From Amborella trichopoda (taxonomy: Eukaryota; Streptophyta; Magnoliopsida; Amborellales; Amborellaceae): 64,000 nt of DNA. This document shows, one piece after another, positions 33,290-45,790 of the stretch; within the stretch, counting starts at the first letter, position 1; each line of letters opens with the position of its first letter. Location of the stretch: the NCBI RefSeq assembly GCF_000471905.2, contig NW_006499364.1, positions 5,489,415 to 5,553,414 of the forward strand, in the 5' to 3' direction. The translations under genes were made by a program, and so were the position numbers. A model generated the notes under the pieces. The model did not search any database. It was not told the DNA's origin and saw only the letters and a list, made by a program, of their open reading frames with translations.

Positions 33290-33545
33290 ATGATGTGCGC
33301 ACAATGTTAGGCCGTAGTGAAGCGCATGGTGACTGCTCTTAGTGAAGTGCACGGTGACGTCCTCCTGTGAAGTGCGTGGCGATAGGCTCTTGTGAAGCGC
33401 TCGGTGATAGCGTCTGTGAAGTGCATGGTGATAGCCTCCTGTAAAGCCGTGGTGATAGCCTTTGTGCGAAGCGCGTGACGATAGCTTCCAGTGAAGATTG
33501 CGGCGACAACCCTCTATGAAGTACGTGGCGATAACAGTGGGTGGC
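33290..33545 (-). repeat. 3' UTR array sharing its motif with the element B LTR minisatellite
   Basis: About eight units of roughly 30 to 35 bp carry the core GTGAAGCGCGTGGCGATAG. The same core is in the LTR minisatellite at 10298-10400. It occupies the position equivalent to 23240-23525 of element A. Confidence 0.72.
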
Positions 33546-34448
33546 AATGACTTGCATTCATGTCGTGGTGGGTGATTTCGCACTTGTGAGGGGCACTTCG
33601 TGGCACTGTTGAGTGTAAAAGGGGGTAAAACCTCATTTTACCATTTTATCGAAAGGTAAAACAACGAAGAGAGCTTTTAGAGAGAGAGTCTAAGCTTCCA
33701 TCAAGAGACTTCCGACAGGAGTTTCGCGGCCAAAATTCACAGCGTGCAGGCTTTCAAGAGATTTTCAGCGAGCTTGGGCAAGTCGTGGGTCTTCACAGAG
33801 TGCTTATGAACTTCTTTAGAGGGTGCTGAGACCTTCTGAGTAGGGAACATGAAACTTCTCAGGGCTTCACCAAGACTATGGAGAAACTGCGAGAGTCGCA
33901 GTGGTACTTTGCCGAAATTCCAGTGATGTTTTGGTAGTTCCGTGTTTGCTGGCAAGTTGCAGAAGGTTCAGGGGACTCTGACGGTTGTCTAGTTATTTGA
34001 AGAGAAGGAGGAGCAGCAAGGGCTTTACTGGAAACTCTGTGAATTTTTCGACAGATAAAGGAGTGCGAGAAAGCCATAGGGTCACAGGGGAGCTTTTTCA
34101 GGAAGTTTGGTGGTTGTTAGCTTTGGTCACTAGTGGAAGAGATGGAATAGACGGGGAAGGGTTTCCTGACGAGTAGGAGTGAGTTCGGACAGGAAAGGGA
34201 ACGGCGGTAGGGGAAAGAACAGGGTCAGACGGGGGTTCCTGACGGATGAAGAAGTGTTTTTGGAAAAATCTGAAGTATTACGAGGGAGGCAAAATGTCAC
34301 GAGAAGGTTGACCATCATCAAGGAGCGATGGTTGGGGAGACCGAAGAGGTGTGGGAGTTAATGCTCCTCGGGAATTGGAGGCTGTGGGTTGTGGCTTCTG
34401 CCTTGATCTTAGGCTCATTTGCCCCATGTTGGATGGTACTTCCAAGAT

Positions 34449-35430
34449 CTATACCATATGGAAGGCCTCCTTGGAACAGGAACTTGAAGATGGCTCGAAC
34501 TTGGCTGGGGCTGCCAGGGCGTCAGCACCTGTCAAGAATCTAGCTACCTGGGCCAGCATCTTTCTTAGGTACTTCCGCTGCGATTTGCTAATGTTGGTGC
34601 CTTCGAGATCTCTGTTTAGAGTGTCGAAGTCTGGGCATTGTCGAACTGCACTTGTGAAAGAAAGATAAGAGGAAGGAAGAGAAGAAGAATAAGTGGAGTT
34701 AGAATGTCTCGGGCTGCTTTTTACGTCGTCACAAGAATTGGACATGTGCAGGGGTGTTTTAGGTCTTGCCCCGGCTCTGACCGTTGGGGGGTGCTTTTAG
34801 CGTCGTCACCCATATTGGACGAGTCCCGAGCAGTTAATGAATCAGGGACATCCACTTGATCGGACGAAGGGATAAGGCGAGTTGTGCCTGGGATGAAGTC
34901 CTGTAAGGTCGGCAGTGGAGGAAGGGGCCTGATGAATTCTTCCTCAACTGGTGGCTTAGGAATATGATTCTTTTAGCGAGCTGACCTAGGTGCTCATCTC
35001 TTTCTGGATCCCTTTGGGGGTGTTTGGACCATCCTATATGGCTGATGAGTAGTCTTAGCTTGATGGACTGCCTCACATTTCAGGGACTTGAGCCTACATC
35101 GTCCATGGTAGACATTCCAGGGTTGAGATGTCGAGGGCTCTGAAGGGTCCAGTGCAGGCTCATGGGGGACCTACTGTGGGATTTCCTCTTGGACGGGAGA
35201 GATGGCTTGGGAGTGTTCAAGGAGAGCGGCACAGACAATGTGGCCTCTTTGTACCTTCTCGAGCATTTCGCGAGCTCATGGCCCCATACCTGGTGATATG
35301 GGCACCAGAGATTATTTGTATCCTAAGCAAGATGCTTAGGTTGTCTAGCAGGCTTAAGAGTGATGAGACCCTGTTGGAGCATCGCCTTAAAGAGGGCTTG
35401 CAGAGGGTCTAGCTCAGCATTTCTCTAAAC
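34449..35430 (-). pseudogene. gag: element B gag-pro linker remnant
   Basis: The frame 34745-34449 encodes CPDFDTLNRDLEGTNISKSQ and LAQVARFLTGADALA, homologous to element C at 44360-44560 and element D at 54903-54697. Sequence between 34860 and 35430 matches the basic and acidic linker of the other gags, with stops and frameshifts. The region ends at the internal deletion joint near 34350-34450. Confidence 0.7.
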
Positions 35431-37272
35431 TTACGTCGGGAGGTATTCTTGCACTGGTGGAATAGTGACCTGAGGACGTCCTTCTGGGTTATCATGAACT
35501 TCTTGGTGCTGCTGCATCAGTTTTGTCAAGAGCTCGTGGAAGCCAATGCATTCGCTCAAGTCATGGCCTTGTATCAAATGATACAGATACCAGAGATTTT
35601 CAGTTCTTAGAGGCAGGAACTTGGGCTGCCTTGTCGGCTTCGACGTGATAAGACCTTCTTCAAGCATCATTGAGAATTGTTCACGGAGGACAGTGGGTGC
35701 CTCATCATCCTTGTGAATACTCACTATTTGGGAAGCCTCATTTGCCCTGAATGCTTTCTTTAGCTTCTCGAGCTTTATCTGATCCCTATTAATGAGGGCT
35801 TCGATAATGTCTTTGAGCATATAGAACTCTTGAGTGGGGTGGCCTATTCTCCTGTGATAGGTACAGTTCCTCTCGTGTGTCTCCTGTCCATCTTGCTCTG
35901 GGGTGTTGACCTCCTGCAGCTGGATCATATTTTGTTCAAGTAGTAATCGAAACAGTGCAGGAACCCACTCCTTCTTAAAGGGGTACACCTTGTTCTGGTG
36001 CTGGATCTAGTAATCGCTTCGATTTATATTTTTAGGAGGCGGGACCTTGTTATAGGACTGCTGCTGCATGCCTCCAGCTTGTACCTTGGTTACCCCTTTG
36101 GAGAGGTACAAGGTTTTCTTAGTATCAATCACGGTGACGGCCGCACTAATAACCACCTTTTTGGTTGCCTTGATTTTTGGAGAGAGAATTGCCATTGCCC
36201 CAGTTGTTTCCCGAGCTAGAGGGCTACTGATGAGATCCGCCATGGTGCTTGGATAGACCTTCTATATGAACTGCTTTAGAGATGAGCTCTGACATGGAGG
36301 GTGGATTGGAGGCCTAAACATGCAGGACAATCTCGAGCAGCATATTTCATATGTAGGTCTGAACTGCTTCTCTTTCAGTCATGGGAGTGGCATCATAGGT
36401 TGCCAACTCTCTCCATCGGGCGATACACTTATCAACAGGCTCACCAGGGCCTTGAGTCAGAGTGAGGAGTTCCATGGTTTTCATGTTTCTTTGGACTTCA
36501 TAGAAGCACTGGTAAAATAATTTCTCCATTTGATACCATGTGTGTACCGAGTTTGGCGGCAGCCGAGCATACCACTGGAAGGCTGGCCCTTCAAGAGTTT
36601 CGATGAACTAACAAAGGAGGAGTCGCCCATTAGTTGCCATCTCTCGACAAGCAGCTTGAAAGTGAGCTATATGCTAGTGCAAGGATGTAGTACCATTGAA
36701 CAAGGGGAGCTTCCCTTTTTTATAGTTCGAAGGAAAGGGCACCTGGTCGATTTACGAGGGATACGACTTTTGGTAGAGCGACCTCTCTTGCATGCCAGGG
36801 ACCTTATTCTTGAGACTGTGAGTCACCATGGCATTTATGTCGGTTTGTGCAACCATGCAGGGAGAGCTATCTTGGGAGGCCAGTGGATGGATTTGCTAAG
36901 GAATTGTGTCCTCTCCAGGCTGAGAGTTGGCCTCATGGTGAGGAGAAGAAGCAGGGGGCCTGGAGGCCTCCAAGCGATCCATATTTTTGAGGATGGATGG
37001 CATCATCACCTCAAACCTATTCATCTGCTCTTCTGGGGCGTCATCTGGCTCATTGATCACCATGACACTGACCGTTTCTTCTAGAGGGTCAGAGTCAAGT
37101 GGAGTAGTGGACTGCTGGGGTTGGTGAGTCGTACACGACAAGTAGTCTGTAGGGGCTTAGCATGCCCCAACTGGACTCGAGCCTTGCATGCCGACCGTGT
37201 GAGGACCAGCTCTTGACAAACTTGATATCGTGATTTCTTGGTAGCTCGGTCTTTTGCTACGACAGTGCCCAC
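35431..37272 (-). pseudogene. gag: element B gag
   Basis: Reading leftward, 37141-36896 holds EETVSVMVINEPDDAPEEQ and MNRFEVMMPSILKNMDRLEA. The frame 36529-36347 holds the capsid core MEKLFYQCFYEVQRNMKTME and ARWRELATYDATPMTE. The segment 35988-35431 has both knuckle positions, but the first lacks its final Cys (now Phe) and the second its first Cys (now Tyr). Several frameshifts separate these blocks. The sequence is closer to element C's gag than to A or D, in agreement with the LTR type. Confidence 0.8.
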
Positions 37273-37426
37273 CGAGCAATCTTGAACTTCTCATTCAGGT
37301 TCGGGAACTCGAAGAGGGAAGAGGGATTGTGAGGCAGGAGGTCATCAAGAAGGGTAACCTCAACTGCCTTGGGGGCTTCTCTAGTCAGGAGCTAGAGGAG
37401 TTTCTTCTGCGTAATTTTGAGACTGC

Positions 37427-40280
37427 TGTTGGAAGATATTTTTCATCATCATGGAGCCCCCACTCAATAAAAGCCTAGTAAACAGTGGAAATTTTGATAG
37501 TCTTAGAATAGCCCTAGAACTAGTCAAGGTCTTCGTAAGAACTCTCAAAAGCCTCTTTCCAAGTTTCGTCGTTGTCCGACATGTCAAACGCAGTGCAAAC
37601 CAAGAAACAATTTTGGCAAAATCAGCCTCTAGCGTCCTGAAACGGACTCCTATAGCTAGAGTTATATCTTCAGTGTCTCAATTTCCTATGAGACCACTGC
37701 CATTGGATTCGGCATGGTTGAAAGCCCCCAGGGGTCAAATTTCAGCCTAAACGGACATCCTAGGAAAACGTTATAGGTAAAAGAGAGAAACACGGGGAGG
37801 CCTATGCTGTTCTCGTGCGGCCACCCTGCAACTAGGCTCCTTTAAAGGGACATTCATGAACAGTAACTTACGATGCTTATATCTCTTTCATCCGAGATCA
37901 GATCTCATTCAAACTTGTTGGAGCGTGTTTGTCTCATTGAGACGAGCATTTCAACATGTGGGACTCCCCGTGAAGACGCCCGAGTGGGAAGAAAAGCTAG
38001 AGAGAAGTTTCTGATCCATGAAGAAAGTGCAAGAAATTCGGCAGCATCGTACCTCGCTTGAACAGCCAAATCACGCCTCTCGCGAGCCCAATTGATGCAA
38101 AACCAATTCCATCATGTGCGTAAGGTCTTGAGCTATCTCTGACCCGAACCCCTACATGATGAACATTCGAATTCTGCACACGAACTTGATGAAGTGGCTG
38201 CAAATTACGTCGTCGGAATTCCAGATTTTGGCCAAATTTCCAAAGTTGCAAAATCTTTGTCCGGGCACAGAATCGAGCTGCGTTTGTTGCCTCGCAAACG
38301 TGACGGTATGCTCAGTGTGATCCAGAGAAGAAATCACAGAAAAATATCAAGGAATGGGCACACTATTGATCTGAAGTTTTAAGATTCATTCAAATTTCAA
38401 GTCACATGATTGTGCCCTAAAAACACTATCCATGGCTCGAAGTTGGTATCAAATCGATTGCCATGCCGAGCCCTACAAGAAAACAATTATCTCTCGATCA
38501 ACCAGGCATCAGAACGACCCTAGATCATCCATGAAAAATCATGCACGTTCTAGGGCAACACAGGAACTATTTCAAAATTCCACAACTTGTTAGGAAGGGG
38601 CAAATCTATCATTTTTCACCTTATTTTCTAATTTTTTTAATTCATTTTAACCTTAATTTTTAGCAATTAGTAGTTTTGATCATCCACCCATGTTTGGGGA
38701 AAATTCTATAAATATCGTACCATCACTGTACGCCAAAGGGCTTGGACTTTTCACAAAAGAGAGAGTTTTTACTTAATAGAGTTTCTTGTTCTTCTCATTG
38801 TTGGGTCACATTGGGAGAGAGAGAGTCAGAAGAGAAACTATTAGATCGATACCCTTAGGCTTAAGGTAAATCTTCTCTCTCTTCTTTTTCTTTTCTTCTT
38901 CTCTCTCTTCCTCTCCTTCTTCTTCCTCTTCCCCATCTGAGCTCCCCTCAGAGGCTATGCACAATAGTGGAAGTGTCGTGCAAGCCTCTCTTGTGGTCTC
39001 ACAGGTCACGCACGACGATGGCAGCATCATGCACGAGCCTCCCTCTCCTTCTGTTTGCCCATCTCTGTCCCCTAGCGAGGTTTGCAGACGGCGTTGTTCA
39101 TCGCCATCGGCAGACGTATCCTCGACACCTCAGTGAAGAGCACAAACGGTGAAACCCAATGTCGCTAATAGGGGTCTCCCCCTGTTGCGCACCTATTGTA
39201 GATGGCGATGCCTATCATCGCCCACAAGAGGTCTCGGCAATACCTATCGATGTACGTGAGCTTCCTTTGCATGCATGGTGCCTATCGCTGTCCGCGAGCC
39301 TCCTTCGCGTGCTCGGTGCCCATAGCCGTCCGCGAACCTCTATCATGCATTCGGTGTTCATCTCCGTTCCTCCTGCATTTCACACCTGTCGTCGTGCTCC
39401 TCATGAGAACTATCGCCGCACACTTCGCAAATGGCCATCGTTGCGTGCTTCACAAGAAGGTATCGTCATCCGTGTAGAGGTGCGCTGCCTCCTTGTCTTG
39501 CTAACGACGATGTCTAGCACCATCCGTAGTTCCTTGCTCCCATTCAAGCTGTGAGCAGTGTGTCTAGCACCGTCAAGGGGCCATGGCACTACTACTCCAT
39601 GGTCGTGGGTGATAATGCCTAGCACCGACGGGACCTTATCCCGTCGTCATCTTATGCTTTCTCTTCATTCTCACCTCTTCTCACCTGATCAAGGGTTGAT
39701 TTAGCATAACATCGCCACATCAGCCTCGGGTTCGAGTAGTAATGTCGTCGTGCTGGTCCTGAGTACCATGCCTGTCTTGCTACCACTCCGAGTCGATTAC
39801 TGTTCGGCTATCAAGCTAGTCTCATCCCTTCATCAAGTTTTCTTCTCTCTTCGACCCTTGTTCGAACCTTCCACTTTATCACTCTAACCCCTCACATTCT
39901 TAGCCACACGAATGTGCATTTCCTTAAGATAAGGGTGGGCCCTTTGGCTCACTTGTTTTGCAAATTAACTATAGTAGTGTTGTGTAAAAAAACAAGGAGA
40001 ATGCAAGTCAAGGGAGGCGATTCTGAACCAGCTAAAGGAGCTGGGGGCTTTCTGTCGTAATCTAAGAGGGTGCCCATGCAATTAGCGCGAGTAAGTCATG
40101 GACCAAGGTGAGGTTGGTCCCCACCTTACATCCAAAATTCCTCTCTCACTAGTTGGATACATGCCCTTGTTCTTAAGTAAGATTCCTGAGAGAGCGATCT
40201 CAACTCCAGGGTTTTTCGAGCCTGATAAATTGTCGCTCGATCACCTAGATCCAGGGAGGCGATATCGAGGCACCTAACCA
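37427..40280 (+). repeat. 5' LTR of element C
   Basis: It begins TGTTGGAAGATA and ends CACCTAACCA, with TATAAATA at 38707-38714, a short CT tract at 38872-38935, and a degenerate minisatellite at about 39150-39450 (CGCGTGCTCGGTGCCCATAGCC-like cores) related to that in element B's LTR. At about 2.85 kb it is slightly shorter than the A and D LTRs, and its repeat type differs from theirs. Confidence 0.84.
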
Positions 40281-40283
40281 GCT

Positions 40284-40301
40284 TAGCGACTCCACTGGAG
40301 A
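40284..40301 (+). other. primer binding site of element C, mutated
   Basis: TAGCGACTCCACTGGAGA lies 3 nt after the LTR end; it differs from element A's site at two positions. Confidence 0.72.
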
Positions 40302-40528
40302 CTTATTACTCATTCGTCTGTTCATTCTTGTTTGATTAATATCTTCTTTCACTTTTTGCACTACTTTCTATGGCACCGGGGTTATTCAACCCTTTCATCC
40401 GAGTCGAGGACTTTCTTATCCCTGCATGCGTGACTGTCCTAGGGAAGCGAGCTGCTCAAGCCTCCTTCCCTACACTCTTTCTGAGTCAGGACTCACAATT
40501 TGGCTCTTAGGTTCTCTCCTAGATCGGT

Positions 40529-41150
40529 GTGAAAGGGGACTTAAAGGTCCCTGCCTCCTCACTTTCTCGCCCTGGTGGACTCTCCACCAAGGCTCCTTGT
40601 ATTGGTAGCACTTCTGCTACCACACACAGCACCCACCCTACTACTGGCAAGTCTCTTGCCAGTCATATTGCTGAGGTACGCCGGAAGGCTTCCCTATCCA
40701 CCCCCGCGAGACGTAAGCAGGTTGTCGTCGCTTTTGAGGGTCGCCGCAAGGCTACCCCCGGAACTCCTTTACTACCCCGAACTTCTACACCTAGAGGCTC
40801 GGCACACAAAGGTGAAGATCCTGAGGTCTCCACTCCACTCACACACCTAAAGGCTCATGGTCTATCCACTCGAGCCACACCTAGGGGCAACTTTCACACT
40901 GCCTCAAACTCGTGTTCAAGGCTAAGCCATCTTGGGCCAACCTACGCGCCATGCATCCGATAGCATGGGGCAGCGCCAGTTCTGTGTCAGCTCAAGCACC
41001 AGAGGGTCAGCTGCTTCATCCTCCCTCTCATCACACACAACTCCACCTCGTGAGAGATAGGTTCCTACCCCGTCCCTCACAGAAACAAGCTCGTGGGTCT
41101 CGACCTTCCAAGGTCAAACCCATTGATTGAGCCAAGGCTGACTCCCAAGT
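40529..41150 (+). pseudogene. element C upstream ORF
   Basis: The frame 40529-40963 (144 codons) encodes a basic, Ser/Thr/Pro-rich protein with STKAPCIGS, TGKSLASHIAEVRRKA and AHGLSTRATPRGN. Elements A and D have homologues in the same place. There is no recognised domain. It may be the Ogre-type ORF1 or a gag N-terminal extension. Sequence resemblance to D continues to about 41300 in shifting frames. Confidence 0.5.
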
Positions 41151-41825
41151 CACCCGGACGGCTAATCCTAAAGGTGCACACACACCAACTTTGTAGGTTC
41201 CTCCTCGCTCTAGACTCAAGTGGATTCATAAACCAGCCCCTTCTTATGTTATTCTCCCTTCACCAAGCAAGCACCTCGAGACCTAGTACTCAAAGGTTTT
41301 TCCTGAGAGTATCATCTTGAGCCAGCCTCAAGTCAACCGCGCATACGGGCCTCACAAAGGGACTCAGAGCAGTGGCCAGATGTCTGACAGAAGCCTTCAG
41401 CCTCCAAAGCAGAAGCCCATGTTGCCTTATGTCCTTGGGCCCCACTCCATACTCTAATTAATAAACACAACCCTCGCATGTTCAATAAAAGTGGGGCAGT
41501 CTAAACTTCAGAACCAGTTCTAGGGACAAGTCTACAACAGCCTCATGATTAAGCAAAAGAGAGGCCTACAGATCCGCACCAGGGAGACCTCCAAGGTAGC
41601 CAAGGTCACTACTCTCGAAGACCTCTTGTCTCGTAACCCCTTTTTTCCTCTCCGAACTCCAGAACCTGAGTGAGTTCAAGAGTATTGCTAGGTCATTATT
41701 GCCAAGCAGCCACGGTCCCAAGACTGTCAAGAACCGGTCCTCACAAGATCGGCATACAAGGCTCGAGTTCAGTCGGGGAATGCTAAGCCTCTGTAGACTG
41801 ACTTGGCACATACGACTCGCCAACC

Positions 41826-44330
41826 TTGACAGTCCACTACTCCACCTGGCTCCCTCCAGAAGAAACGGTCAATGTCACGGTGATCAACGAGCCTAACGAC
41901 TCCCAAGAGGAAAGGATGAACATGTTCGAGGTAATAGTGCAGTCCATCCTCGAAAAGATGGAACGCCTAGACGCCTCCAGGTCCCCTTCTTCTCACCACG
42001 AGATTGATTCCCCATTTGGTGAAGACACAGTTCCTAGGCAAACTCCCCCACCGATTTCCCAAGACAACTCTGCCTCCCTCGGATTCTCCCAATCAGACAT
42101 AGATGCCATGGTGGCCCATAGCCTCAAGAACAAGGTCCCAGGCATGCAAGAGGCCCCGCTTTACCAGAAGTCATACCCTTCGTACATTGACCAGAGTCGT
42201 TTCCCCAAACTACCAAAAGGGAAAGCTCCCCCTGTTCAATGGTACTACGTCTCCTCACCAGCATACCGCCCACTTCCAAGGGGCATGTCGAGAGACGGTG
42301 ACTGACAGGCGACTTCTTCTCCATCGGTTCGTCGAGACTCTTGAAGGGTCATCCTTCCAGTGGTATGCTCGGCTGCCTCCAAACTCGGTGCACACCTGGC
42401 AGGAAATGGAGCAGTTGTTTTATCAACGCTTCTACGAAGTCCAAAGGAATGTAGAGACCATCGAGCTCCTCACTCTGACTCAAGACCCTGGTGAGCCGGT
42501 TGGCAAGTTCATCGCTCGATGGAGAGAGTTAGCAACCTTTCATGCCACCTCATTGACTGAAAAACGAAGCTATCCAGACTTGAATACGAAACATGCTTCC
42601 CGAGATCGCCTTACATGTCGAGGCCTCCAATCCGCCGTCCATGTCAGAGCTCATCTCTAAAGCAGTTCGTATAAAGGGTCTGTCCAAGCACCATGGCTGA
42701 TCTCATCAGCAACCCTCTGGTTTGACATCTTTCTCCAATAGTAGGGGCAACCCGCAAAAGGCAGTGATCTGTGCGGTCGTCACCGTGACTGACACCAAGA
42801 ATGCCATCCCTCAAACCTTGCACCTCTCCAAGGCACAAATGCCTCAGGCCGGGGGCAAACAGCAGTTCTACAATAAGGTCCCACCTCCTAAAAAGCCTAA
42901 TTGAAGTGACTTCTAAATCCAACCCCAAAAGAAGGTTTACCCATTCAACAAGGAGTGGACTCCTGCCCTGTTTCGACTGCTGCTAGAGTATAACATGATC
43001 CAGCTGTTGGAGGTCAACTCCCTAGAGCCGGTTGAGCAGGAGATGAATGAGAGGTACTGCTCCTATCACAGGAAAGTAGGCCATCCCACTCATGACTGTA
43101 ATAAGCTCAATGACACTATCGAAGCCCCTATTAACAAGGGTTAGAAAAAGCTTGAAGAGTTAAAGAAAGTGTTCGGGACAACTGAGGCCTCCCTCATAGT
43201 CACGATCAATGAGGATGAAGGGGCACCCGCTATCTTCTGTGTACTATTCTCCATAATTCTCAAAGAGGGACACATCACACCGAAGCCGACAAGGCAACCT
43301 AAGTTCTTGTCTCCAGGAACTGAGAACCTCTGGTGCTCGTATCACCTGATAAGAGGCCAGGACGTGAGCGAATGCACCGGCTTCCACGAACTCTTGAAAA
43401 GGAAGATGCAGTAATGCCAGGAAGCTCATGGTAACTCAAAAGGGCATCCTCAAGTCCCTCTTCCGCTAGTGCAAGAAGAACTCCCAGCACAAGCCACAGG
43501 AAGCACCAAGACAAACCCTTTGTAGGTCCTCTTCGTGACAATGCTCCAATAGGGCCTCGTTACTCCCAAGCCCGTCAGGTAGCCTAAGCACCTTGTCAAA
43601 GGTACGGAAAACCTCTGGTGCCCATATCGCCAAGTATGGGGCCACGAGTTAAAGAATGCTCCAAGTTTGAAGCTATAGTCACAAAGTAAGTCCAGGAAGG
43701 CCACATCGTTTGCGTCGTTCTCCCAAAGCACTTCCAAGCCATTGCTTCCGTCAAAGAGGCGACCCCGCTACAGATCCCCTACGGTCATACACTGGACCCT
43801 TCAAGGCCGTCGACTTCTCAGCCCTAGGAAGTTTACCATAGGTGAAGTAGGCTCAAGTCCTTGAAGCGCGAAGCAGTCCATCAGGCTAGGACTACTCACC
43901 AAAGTGATGAGGCAGAACAAACGCTTCCTCAGGGGTCTAGAAGGAGAGAACGAGCACCGAGGTCAGTCCGCCGAAGGAATCCCATCCCTCAGTCACCAGT
44001 CGAGGAAGAATTCCTTAGGCCCCTTCCTCCGTTGCCGACCTTGCAAGACTTCATTCTAGGCGCAGCTCACCTTATCCTTTCATCCAATCAAACGGACGTC
44101 CCTGAGTCACCAATGGCTCGGGATGCCTCTAATATGGGAGATGACACTCAAAGCACCCCACAATGGTCAAAGCCAGGGCAAGACCTAAAATACCCCCTGC
44201 AGTCGTCCATAATGGGTGATAACATTTAAAGCACCCCTCAACGGTCAGAGCCGGGGCAAGACCTAAAATACCCCTGCACACGTCCAATTATGGCGACAAC
44301 GTAAAAAGCTTCACGGGACATTCTAACTCT
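41826..44330 (+). pseudogene. gag: element C gag with repeated knuckle segments
   Basis: The frame 41826-42305 starts near EETVNVTVINEPNDSQEER and MNMFEVIVQSILEKMERLDA. The frame 42103-42660 carries the capsid core (FQGACRETVTDRRLLLHRFV, FYEVQRNVETIELLTLTQDP). An intact CX2HX4HX4C knuckle lies at 43058-43099 (C-S-Y-H-R-K-V-G-H-P-T-H-D-C). A second near 43330 has Gln instead of the middle His. A third, heavily degenerate copy near 43620 (CPYRQVWGHEL) sits in an apparent duplication of the 43240-43420 segment. The frame 43861-44229 is the basic linker. Several frameshifts and stops are present. Confidence 0.82.
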
Positions 44331-44359
44331 TCTTCTCCTCCCTCCTCTTCTGTTTCTTC

Positions 44360-44870
44360 CATAGGCACAACTCAAAAGTGCCCAGACTTCAACGATCTAA
44401 GCAGAGAGCTCGGAGGCACCAGCCTCACCAGGTCGTAGCAAAAGCTCCTCAGAGAGATGCTGGCCCAAGTGGCTGGATTCTCGACAGCTGCTGATGCCTT
44501 GGCAACCCAAGCCAAGACCAAGCCATCTTCTGGCTCCTATTCCCACAAGGCTTATCACATGATTCAGGTTCATGAAGCTTCACTTAGCTAGGGGCAAGTA
44601 CTGAGCGACCCCAATCACAAGGTCATGGAATCCCCGTTCGAAGCCGACCACTTCATTCCTTGCTCTGATTAGAGACCAAAAATTGCCTCTCGCACTGGGC
44701 CTCTCTTAGAAGCAAAAATGTCAGGATGTGTGTCTTCGCACTCGAGATTGATGAGAAGCATCTTGAATCCCTAGACGAAGAGTTATAAGATGCTCCGGAA
44801 GAGTGAGAAGAAGGTGGTCAGGCCACAGATGACGAGCTCGAAAAGAGAAACTTAGGAAATGAAGCAGATT
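44360..44870 (+). pseudogene. pol: element C gag-pol linker, protease deleted
   Basis: Sequence matching CPDF...LSRELGG and MLAQVAGFSTAADALATQAK ends at AYHMIQ (about 44567). Short linker fragments follow, then the RT N-terminal lead-in with EKRNLGNEADSKPTFIS. The aspartic protease (LDGGSAVN in element D) and the G-patch are absent, although A and D keep both regions at least in part. Several stops occur. Confidence 0.6.
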
Positions 44871-45790
44871 CAAAGCCCACTTTCATCTCGACAAAAATGA
44901 CTGCAGAAGAGAAAGAAAATTACATCTCCCTCTTTCGAGCAAACAGTGACGTCTTCGCCTGGCATTATCATGAGATGCCCAGCCTAGACCCTCAAATTAG
45001 TATCCATCGCCTCGGTATTGATACAACCGTCAAACCCATGAAGCAGAAATCAAGAAGGTTTAGACTTGACCTCGAGATGCAGATCGATGCTGAGGTAAAC
45101 AAGCTCATGTCAGCTAGATTCATAGGAGAAGTCAAATACCTAAGATGGATGGTGATTGTCGTCCCTGCCAAGAAGAAGAATGGTCAAATTAGGGTCTGTA
45201 TTGACTTCTAGGACTTGAATACCGCTTGCCTCAAGGACGACTTCCCGCTGCCATTCACCGAGATGCTGGTTGATTCCACGGCTCATTACCAAATCTTCTC
45301 CTTCATGGATGGATATTTTGGTTTTAATCAAATCAGGATGGCACCAGAAGATGAGGAGGCCACTACCTTTCTAACCCCAAAAGGTGTCTTCTACTACACT
45401 ATGATGCCTTTCGGGTTAAAGAATGTTGGTGCCACGTACCAGCGAGCCATGACGACCATCTTCAAGGATATGATCCACAAGGAGGTTGAGTGCTATGTGG
45501 ATGAGCTGGTGGTGAAGTCTGAAGTAAAGGACACTCACGTACAGGACCTCAAAAAGGTATTTGAACGGCTGTGGCGCAATCAACTCAAGATGAATCCCTT
45601 GAAATGCACATCTGGTGTACGCTCAAGAAAATTCTTAGGGTTCATCGTGAGGTACCGTGGGCTGGAGATCGAGCCAATCAATATCAAGGCCATTCAGGAC
45701 ATGTCATCTCATATGACTCTCCATGAATTGCGATCTCTTCAAGGTTAACTCGCCTACATTTGGAGATTCATCTCAAACCTCTCATAACGA
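44871..45790 (+). pseudogene. pol: element C reverse transcriptase
   Basis: The domain starts MTAEEKENYISLFRANSDVF and AWHYHEMPSLDP and carries the gypsy RT blocks WMVIVVPAKKKNGQIRVCID, FSFMDGYFGFNQIRMAPEDE, TFLTPKGVFYYTMMPFGLKN and ATYQRAM. The catalytic box reads Y-V-D-E (45494-45505): the second Asp of YVDD is Glu. TAG at 45209-45211 interrupts the DFRDLN-type motif. The domain ends with FLGFIVRYRGLEIEP and a TAA near 45748. It would copy element RNA to DNA; this copy is inactive by the stops alone. Confidence 0.9.

Larger units (their letters stand above)
30428..37426 (-). mobile_element. Element B internal region (Tat/Ogre-like, internally deleted)
   Basis: Minus-strand order, from right: pre-gag, gag, gag-pro linker, then directly 3' UTR with three repeat arrays, then the truncated 3' LTR. 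Near 34340-34450 the linker (ending SKEAFHMV) jumps to sequence matching 63790-63940 of element C, so protease, RT, RNase H, integrase and the antisense ORF have been removed. Element C begins at 37427, inside the pre-gag region. B's primer site and 5' LTR must lie beyond the right edge of the window. Confidence 0.78.
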
